From positions 1 to 39,753 of the forward strand of contig JACSDF010000015.1 of the NCBI GenBank assembly GCA_015660815.1: a stretch of DNA of 39,753 bases. The letters run 5' to 3'. Shown here piece after piece: positions 34,540-39,753 of this stretch (positions are counted from its first letter, which is position 1; each line of letters opens with the position of its first letter). Under the pieces are notes generated by a model. That model was given only the letters and a program-made list of their open reading frames with translations, did not search any database and had not been told where the DNA came from. Position numbers and translations under genes: made by a program. This DNA comes from Actinomycetota bacterium. GTDB taxonomy: Bacteria; Actinomycetota; Actinomycetes; Nanopelagicales; Nanopelagicaceae.

Positions 34540-35248
34540 TTCCAATCAGTTCACCTCGGACGGCACGACCAATATTTCCATTTTCCATTAAGTCAAAGAC
34601 AACTATCGGCAACTTGTTTTCGCGGCACAATGCAAAGGCTGCAGCATCGGCAACGGCAAGCGACTTAGTCAAAACCTCATCGTAGGAAATACTGTCGTAC
34701 TTAACTGCCTTCGCATCTTTCCTTGGGTCGGCGCTATAGACCCCGTCAACACCACTTTTTGCTAAGAGCAAAGCTTCGGCGCCGATTTCAAGCGCGCGTT
34801 GGGCCGAAACAGTGTCGGTTGTAAAATAAGGCATTCCAGCACCTGCGCCAAAGATAACTACGCGACCTTTTTCTAAGTGACGTATCGCGCGCAGCGGAAC
34901 ATATGGTTCGGCAACTTGTCCCATCGTGATAGCCGTCTGGACGCGGGTTTGGATTCCCTCTTTTTCTAGAAAATCTTGCAACGCTAAACAGTTCATGACC
35001 GTTCCGAGCATTCCCATGTAATCGGCGCGAGCGCGATCCATTCCGCGCTGCTGCAGTTCGGCGCCGCGGAAATAATTACCGCCACCAACCACAATCGCTA
35101 CCTGAACACCTGTGCGCGCAACGTCGGCGATCTGCTTTGCAATATCTTGAACAACATCGGGATCAACGCCGATGCCTTTTTCGCCACCAAAAACCTCGCC
35201 AGAAAGTTTAAGGAGCACTCGCCGATACGTTCCTCGTGTACCGGGCAT
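34526..35248 (-). CDS. pyrH: UMP kinase
   Basis: PyrH phosphorylates UMP to UDP in pyrimidine nucleotide synthesis. The 240-residue amino-acid-kinase-fold protein has [11 protein letters not shown] (residues 8-18), VGGGNYFRG (54-62) with [13 protein letters not shown] after it, [13 protein letters not shown] and the [15 protein letters not shown] block. The ATG follows AAAGGAGC at six bases. It lies after tsf as usual but is not followed by frr; a terminator overlaps its stop codon instead. Confidence 0.97.
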   Translation of the reverse strand: MPGTRGTYRRVLLKLSGEVFGGEKGIGVDPDVVQDIAKQIADVARTGVQVAIVVGGGNYFRGAELQQRGMDRARADYMGMLGTVMNCLALQDFLEKEGIQTRVQTAITMGQVAEPYVPLRAIRHLEKGRVVIFGAGAGMPYFTTDTVSAQRALEIGAEALLLAKSGVDGVYSADPRKDAKAVKYDSISYDEVLTKSLAVADAAAFALCRENKLPIVVFDLMENGNIGRAVRGELIGTLVN

Positions 35249-35307
35249 GAGTGCTCCTTTTAACTAGTAATCGGCTGGTTAAATCTTAGGCGTATCTCCC
35301 CTAAAGC

Positions 35308-36138
35308 CTATTGACCCACGCGGAAGCGGTGAAATGCCTTAACGGCCGTTCCTGCCTCATCGAGAATCTGCTTCACAGTCTTCTTAGCATCCTTAGCAAA
35401 AGACTGCTCAATGAGTGAGACATCCTTAACAAAACCGGTAACGCGACCTTCTACGATTTTCATAAGGGATGCCTCTGGCTTGCCCTCTTCAATCGCAGTT
35501 TCGTGGGCGATGCGTCGCTCATTTTCAATCAACTCTACCGGCACATCCTCGCGATTAACGAACTGCGGAGCAAAAGCTGCAATGTGCTGAGCGATATCTT
35601 TTCCAACTTCGCCGGCCTCTTTTACTAACTGAACAAGTACGCCGACCTGCGGTGGCAGATCTGGACTTGTACGGTGAAGATAAATGCCGACAGGCGAATC
35701 CTTAAGAACTGCAATTCGGCGAACTTCAATCTTTTCACCGAGCATCGCATTGGCTTCATCGATAACCGATTGGACCGTGTTTCCATTAGGCATTGTTGTT
35801 GTCAGAAATGATTCAACTGAATTAGATTGTGCATTTTGTAAATGCTTTAACAACTCATCGGCAAGTGCAACGAATCGATCGCCCTTGGCAACAAAATCGG
35901 TTTCGCAGTTTAGTTCGAGCATCACGCCGAGGTTTCCCTCAACCTTTGCAACGACGGCGCCATTTGAGGTTAAACGGCCTTCACGCTTAGTGACTCCCTT
36001 TAATCCCTTGACTCGGATAATGTCAATCGCTTTGTCGTAATCGCCATCAGCCTCATCGAGTGCCTTCTTGCAATCGAGCATTCCCGCAGCGGTAGCTTCG
36101 CGAAGTCTCTTTACATCGGCAGCTGTATATGCAGCCAT
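35308..36138 (-). CDS. tsf: Translation elongation factor Ts
   Basis: EF-Ts recycles EF-Tu by promoting GDP release. The 276-residue protein has the UBA-like N-terminus (VKRLREATAAGMLDCKKALDEADGD region, residues 9-33) and the core LELNCETDFVAKGDRF (about 75-90). Length is standard. It starts five bases after the rpsB stop with GGAGAG upstream, in the conserved rpsB-tsf-pyrH order. Confidence 0.97.
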   Translation of the reverse strand: MAAYTAADVKRLREATAAGMLDCKKALDEADGDYDKAIDIIRVKGLKGVTKREGRLTSNGAVVAKVEGNLGVMLELNCETDFVAKGDRFVALADELLKHLQNAQSNSVESFLTTTMPNGNTVQSVIDEANAMLGEKIEVRRIAVLKDSPVGIYLHRTSPDLPPQVGVLVQLVKEAGEVGKDIAQHIAAFAPQFVNREDVPVELIENERRIAHETAIEEGKPEASLMKIVEGRVTGFVKDVSLIEQSFAKDAKKTVKQILDEAGTAVKAFHRFRVGQ

Positions 36139-36143
36139 AGTAA

Positions 36144-37016
36144 TTACTCTCCTTCTACTGGCGCTTGGGCTTCAACGACAACGTCTGCTGTCACATCTTG
36201 AGCTGGAACCTCGGACAAAACATCGCTAGCCACTGGTTCGGACATCGCGATCTCTTTCTCCCAGTCGGCCATTGGCTCGCCAGCGGCAACCTCTGTTGGA
36301 GCATCTGACTTTGTCTCTTCCTTAACAACTGCAGAACGTGCAGCCAAGCCAGCAACAATTGCATCAGTAATAACACGAGTTAGCAGTCCAATTGAACGGA
36401 TCGCATCATCATTACCTGGAATTTTGTAATCAACTTCATCAGGATCACAGTTAGTATCTAGAATCGCAATCACAGGAATACCAAGTTTCTTAGCCTCTTG
36501 CACGGCAAGATGCTCTTTCTTTGTATCTACTACCCAAATCGCTGAAGGCAACTTAGTCATGTGACGAATTCCGTCAAGGTTCTTGAAAAGCTTCTCGCGC
36601 TCACGACGGAGCATCAATAGCTCTTTCTTTGTAAGCAGAAGATCGTTTGTATTCTCTAACGCCTCTAACTCTTTCAGGCGCTGAATACGCTTGTATACCG
36701 TTGGGAAGTTAGTAAGCATTCCACCCAACCAGCGCTCGGTGACAGTTGGCATTCCAACTCGTGCAGCCTGCTGAATGATTGGCTCGTGTGCCTGCTTCTT
36801 TGTACCAACAAATAAAATGTGACCGCCCTTGGCGACCGTATCCTTTACAAACTCATATGCATTATCGATTAGTCCAAGTGACTGCTGAATATCGATGATG
36901 TAAATACCGTTGCGCTCGGTGAAAATGAAGCGCTTCATCTTTGGATTCCATCGACGAGTTTGGTGTCCGAAGTGGACTCCACTGTCGAGAAGTTCTCGCA
37001 TTGTTACAACTGCCAT
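36144..37016 (-). CDS. rpsB: 30S ribosomal protein S2
   Basis: S2 is a late-binding 30S protein. The 290-residue protein has the family N-terminus [20 protein letters not shown] region (residues 6-25), the [12 protein letters not shown] motif, [19 protein letters not shown] and [16 protein letters not shown]-terminal extension after about residue 230, rich in Glu, Ala and Val, is typical of actinobacteria and probably disordered. The ATG follows GAAGGAG. A long structured leader precedes it. Confidence 0.97.
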   Translation of the reverse strand: MAVVTMRELLDSGVHFGHQTRRWNPKMKRFIFTERNGIYIIDIQQSLGLIDNAYEFVKDTVAKGGHILFVGTKKQAHEPIIQQAARVGMPTVTERWLGGMLTNFPTVYKRIQRLKELEALENTNDLLLTKKELLMLRREREKLFKNLDGIRHMTKLPSAIWVVDTKKEHLAVQEAKKLGIPVIAILDTNCDPDEVDYKIPGNDDAIRSIGLLTRVITDAIVAGLAARSAVVKEETKSDAPTEVAAGEPMADWEKEIAMSEPVASDVLSEVPAQDVTADVVVEAQAPVEGE

Positions 37017-37252
37017 GGCAGGGTTACTCCTTCATAGATTTAATGCGCACGCGCAAAAAACCCGCTCGGTTGTGGCTTAACGTTTGTTGAGCCCGTCGCA
37101 CTGAGAGTCATCGACCGAATAAACGGACCGAGATGATTCACCTGGTTTTAAGACCAAGGCAGTGCTGAGATGTCACCGGCAAATCCCCAAAGATTGGGAG
37201 CTCGCGGTGCAGAGCAGATTCTACCTGTAGCGGCCAAGCACTTTTTACCGAG
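37017..37252 (-). promoter_or_regulatory. Structured leader region of rpsB
   Basis: The 236-base gap between the glycosyltransferase stop and rpsB contains four successive inverted repeats in minus-strand order: 37184-37199 (TCCC/GGGGA), 37141-37159 (CC-TGGT/ACCA-GG with a bulge), 37105-37139 (an 8-pair stem with one wobble enclosing CCG/CGG), and a short AACC/GGTT stem at 37059-37071 followed by six T (37055-37060), then the GCGCGTGCGC palindrome and the rpsB ribosome site. A TAGAAT box (37218-37223) may be the -10. The layout resembles an attenuated ribosomal-protein leader; no known class is claimed. Confidence 0.5.
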
Positions 37253-37948
37253 CTAGCGGCGACCAATTAGGCGCAAAAACCCCCATGCCGTAATTCTCAC
37301 GATGGCCTCGAAGGCGATGGCAGAGGACATTTTGCTGACCCCATGTGCTCGCTCAATAAAGGTGATCGGGATTTCTCCGACAGTTGCTCCGCGAGCCAAG
37401 GCGCGACGAGTCATCTCTATTTGGAAGCAGTAGCCCTCACTCTTAATGCTTGCAATATCCATTCGCTGCAGAAGTTCCACGTCATAGATTCGAAAACCCG
37501 CAGTAACGTCTTTGATGCCCAAGGATAAAAGTAGGTTGGCATAGGCATTAGCCCCTCTAGAAAGAAGTTCGCGGAACTTGCTCCAGTTTTCGATTCCACC
37601 ATCGGCTACCCAGCGCGAACCAATGAGAAGTTCGTTGCTACCAATCCACTCCATCATCGTTACCAAATCACTGACTTGGTGGGACCCGTCGGCATCCATT
37701 TGAATAATATTTCTGTAACCGCGCTCTAAAGCGATGGCAAAACCAGTCCGGTAAGCGCTGCCTAGACCCAACTTTGATGCACGAGAGATTACTTCCACAT
37801 CGTGGGCACTGCATATGAGCGCTGTTCCATCGGGTGAACCATCATCGATTACCAAAACATCGACAGGCAGTTTTTCTAAAGAATCTAGGAGCGCCCCGAT
37901 ACTCTCACGCTCGTTATAAGTAGGTATAACTACTATCGAAGTATTCAC
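37253..37948 (-). CDS. Polyprenol-phosphate mannosyl/glycosyltransferase (DPM1-like, GT2)
   Basis: This 231-residue GT2 enzyme has [11 protein letters not shown] at the N-terminus (7-17), the nucleotide-sugar motif [10 protein letters not shown] (33-42), the metal site MDADGSH and the C-terminal [16 protein letters not shown] typical of DPM1-type polyprenyl-phosphate mannose synthases. Its product would feed cell-envelope glycosylation or lipoglycan synthesis. The start is GTG at 37948, overlapping the original xerC stop as GTGA, showing that the two were translationally coupled before xerC was damaged. No membrane segment is evident. Confidence 0.87.
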   Translation of the reverse strand: MNTSIVVIPTYNERESIGALLDSLEKLPVDVLVIDDGSPDGTALICSAHDVEVISRASKLGLGSAYRTGFAIALERGYRNIIQMDADGSHQVSDLVTMMEWIGSNELLIGSRWVADGGIENWSKFRELLSRGANAYANLLLSLGIKDVTAGFRIYDVELLQRMDIASIKSEGYCFQIEMTRRALARGATVGEIPITFIERAHGVSKMSSAIAFEAIVRITAWGFLRLIGRR

Positions 37949-38753
37949 GCGCGTGGGTGCGCATTCTTAAATACTTTGTGTAGACGCTGCGTTGAAACAT
38001 GAGTGTAAATCTGCGTTGTTGCAAGGGATGCATGCCCCAAGATTTCTTGCACTGTTCGCAAATCGGCGCCACCTTCAAGTAGACAATCGCACTCAACGCT
38101 TCATACACAACGCTGCGAACTGTGCGCTGATCTATGCGACCTCCGCGGGAACCAAGAAAAACCGCTTTAGCAGATAACTCAGTTGCTAAAACTTCCCGCC
38201 CCTTAGACAACCAAACCTCTAATGCATTGACTGCCGGTTTTCCCATTGGAATCGTGCGCTCCTTATTGCCCTTACCTAATACACGAATCGTGTTTCGATT
38301 AAAATCAATATCATCTATATCTAAACCACCTCGCAAGGACAATGGAGACTCTTCATCACTTGCCCGAGCTGCCAAAGAATCCATCGCTAGCGTTGCACTA
38401 TTAATATCGAGAACACCGGGTAGCGTGCGATGCCCCTTCGGAGTCGCAAGGCTCGCCCCAACATCAGATGCTAGATATTTATTTTTGAAGGCCCACTTGG
38501 TAAATAAACGCACCGATACTGCACGGCGCGAAATTGTTGACCGAGCTCCACCTTTTACGCTCTGATTAGCCAGCCAAGATCGAAGATGAGAGAGCTCTAG
38601 TTTCGCGATATTAGTTAGACCGAGCTTTTCCAAATGATCTAAAAGTGATGAGAGATCGCCTATGTATGCGCGAATCGTGTGGTTCGATAGATTTCGCTCG
38701 GCATTAAGGTGCCGCTCAAAATCATTGAACAGGTTTTCAAACTCTTCATTCAC
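37945..38753 (-). pseudogene. xerC: XerC-type tyrosine recombinase, disrupted by two internal deletions
   Basis: XerC/XerD resolve chromosome dimers at dif. The N-terminal SAM-like domain (FNDFERHLNAERNLSNHTIRA region) is intact, as are GHRTLPGVLD, LGKGNKERTIPMGKPA with the catalytic lysine, and [18 protein letters not shown]. Two conserved blocks are missing. Between SPLSLR and GLDIDDIDF (near 38325-38333) the helix with the first catalytic arginine (ATGxRxSEL) is lost, in frame. After EALSAI (near 38081-38087) the HGLRHSAATH box is lost with a frameshift; the true C-terminus ([19 protein letters not shown]..., QIYTHV) continues in another frame to TGA at 37945. The gene as written cannot encode an active recombinase. 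Confidence 0.88.
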
Positions 38754-38756
38754 GAA

Positions 38757-38771
38757 TAAAGGTTACCTTTA
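38757..38771. repeat. Perfect palindrome upstream of xerC
   Basis: TAAAGGTTACCTTTA has seven-base perfect arms and lies four bases upstream of the xerC ATG, covering the position of its ribosome site. It could be a small operator or a translation-blocking hairpin, or chance in AT-rich sequence. The rest of the 75-base gap to cimA holds nothing else recognisable. Confidence 0.35.
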
Positions 38772-38828
38772 TGTTGCCAAGAATATGACGCTTGAGGCTG
38801 CTTGCGCCTTATTTTGCCCTGGTAAAAA

Positions 38829-39753
38829 TTATTTTTTACGCAGTAAGCCAAAAGTAATTGCATCTTCTAACGCCATCGCCGATGCGGCTATCACGTTTTC
38901 ATGCACGCCAACCGTGCTCCACTCGTTGGTCCCATCACTAGTTTCAACTAGAACACGAGTTATTGCACCAGTACCCAAACGGCCCTCAAGGATTCGAACT
39001 TTGTAATCGATTAGTTTTAACTGATCAAGTGCTGGATAGAATTGAATAAGACCTGAGCGAAGGGCGTTATCGAAGGCGTTAACTGGGCCGTTGCCAGTGC
39101 CGATGCAGACAATCTTCGTTCCCCTAGCAACAACGGTGACTTCGGCCTTAGTCAGGATGCTTTGATCTTCGGCGCGTTCAACTGTCGTTAACCAATGTTC
39201 AATTGTAAAAAAAGAGGGTCTCTTACCGCTAATTTCTTCATGGACTAAAAGTTCGAAAGAGGCATCGGCAGCCTCAAAGGAGAAGCCTTGTGACTCCATA
39301 TCTTTGACGCGGCTGACGATCCGTTTAATCAGTTCGTTATCGCCACTGATTGTGGATCCTCATGTTGGTAGAGCGCTGGATCTACTTTAATGGCACTGGC
39401 ATGTAGGCCAGCTTTATGGGCAAAAGCTGAAATTCCAACGTAGGGTTGGCGCGCACTAGATGAAACGTTAGTTACTTCTGCAACGGCATGTGCAATTCTA
39501 AATGCCTCTTGCAACGAGTTGTGCGGTAGAACTAACTGGTGTTTCTTTAATTCTAAGTTAGCGATTATTGTTACAAGATCGGCATTGCCCGTGCGTTCGC
39601 CATATCCATTTAAAGTACCTTGCACATGTGTGGCCCCAGCGGCGATCGCCGCCATTGAATTTGCTACTGCGCAACCCGTGTCATTGTGGCAATGAATACC
39701 TAAGCGGGCAGAACTTGCGGTGAGAACATCATGAACAACCTGTGATAACTCAT
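38829..39753 (-). pseudogene. cimA: Citramalate synthase, 5'-partial and disrupted by an internal deletion
   Basis: CimA condenses pyruvate and acetyl-CoA to citramalate for isoleucine synthesis. The reading frame enters from the window edge with the metal-site motif GIHCHNDTGCAVANS and NGYGERTGNADL, and continues to LYQHEDPQSV, then falls out of frame and stops at 39329. The downstream part resumes in another frame at DNELIKRIVSRVKDMESQGFSFEAAD and runs through the C-terminal regulatory domain (GNGPVNAFDNALR, DYKVRILEG, GVHENVIAAS) to 38829. Family members have about 30 residues between these pieces (an NDMRMLVSEMAGRAS-type helix). That block is missing near 39340-39346. Homocitrate or isopropylmalate synthase is less likely given the C-terminal domain. 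Confidence 0.87.

Noticed and set aside
37914-37944. C-terminal extension of the xerC frame beyond the original stop
   Set aside because: It arises only because the frame is shifted by the second deletion; the normal XerC C-terminus is encoded in the other frame and stops at 37945.
38757-38771. The palindrome upstream of xerC as a dif or recombination site
   Set aside because: A dif site is about 28 bases with two 11-base arms and a 6-base centre; this 15-base palindrome does not fit that architecture.

Overview
The window is a gene-dense stretch of a bacterial chromosome, almost certainly from a small-genome actinobacterium. The IF-2 linker carries the actinobacterial RPGNNPF-type repeats, there is a mycoredoxin-like thiol protein, and the gene order dapB-M16-pnp-rpsO-ribF-truB-rbfA-infB-nusA-rimP...proS...ispG-rseP-dxr...rlmN-cdsA-frr-pyrH-tsf-rpsB...xerC is the classical actinobacterial core block. 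Base composition is moderate rather than GC-rich, and intergenic spaces are tiny with many TAATG, ATGA and GTGA overlaps. This fits streamlined freshwater actinobacteria (acI/Nanopelagicales-like), but that assignment is inference.

Layout. 1-390 (+): end of azlC and azlD (branched-chain amino acid export). 383-5312 (-): mycoredoxin-like protein, dapB, M16 peptidase, pnp, rpsO. 5431-11901 (-): ribF, truB, rbfA, infB, nusA, rimP. 11942-17940 (-): TauE/SafE permease, proS, ispG, rseP-type M50 protease, dxr. 17941-27561 (-): a metabolic block interposed between dxr and rlmN, holding an agmatinase, an SQR/FCSD-like flavoprotein with a DsrE partner, a PuuB/DAO-like amine oxidoreductase, a complete PotABCD-type polyamine ABC importer and an aldehyde dehydrogenase. 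Together these can plausibly import putrescine or make it from agmatine, and oxidise it towards GABA. 28689-30040 (-): rlmN, cdsA, frr. 30255-34507 (+): a four-gene pyruvate (2-oxoacid):ferredoxin oxidoreductase operon in opposite orientation, sitting inside what is normally the continuous rpsB-tsf-pyrH-frr-cdsA operon. 34526-37016 (-): pyrH, tsf, rpsB, behind a structured leader of about 200 nt. 37253-39753 (-): a polyprenyl-phosphate sugar transferase, xerC and cimA (partial at the window edge).

The most striking feature is damage concentrated in the right third. The fourth por gene, xerC (twice) and cimA each lack an internal block that the family conserves, and three of the four losses shift the reading frame. 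The frr/cdsA junction looks like a fifth event, removing the end of frr and the start of cdsA. The flanking sequence on both sides of every junction remains clean coding sequence, so the events are either very recent or artefacts of assembly. No comparable internal loss was seen in the genes from 1 to 29 kb, though truB lacks an ATG/GTG/TTG at its conserved N-terminus and seems to use ATC.

No tRNA, rRNA, CRISPR array, insertion sequence or prophage was recognised. No gene-free stretch exceeds 300 bases. The longest gaps are 37017-37252 (rpsB leader), 30041-30254 (divergent frr/porC promoter region), 4869-5042 (rpsO-pnp hairpins) and 10311-10458 (nusA-infB).
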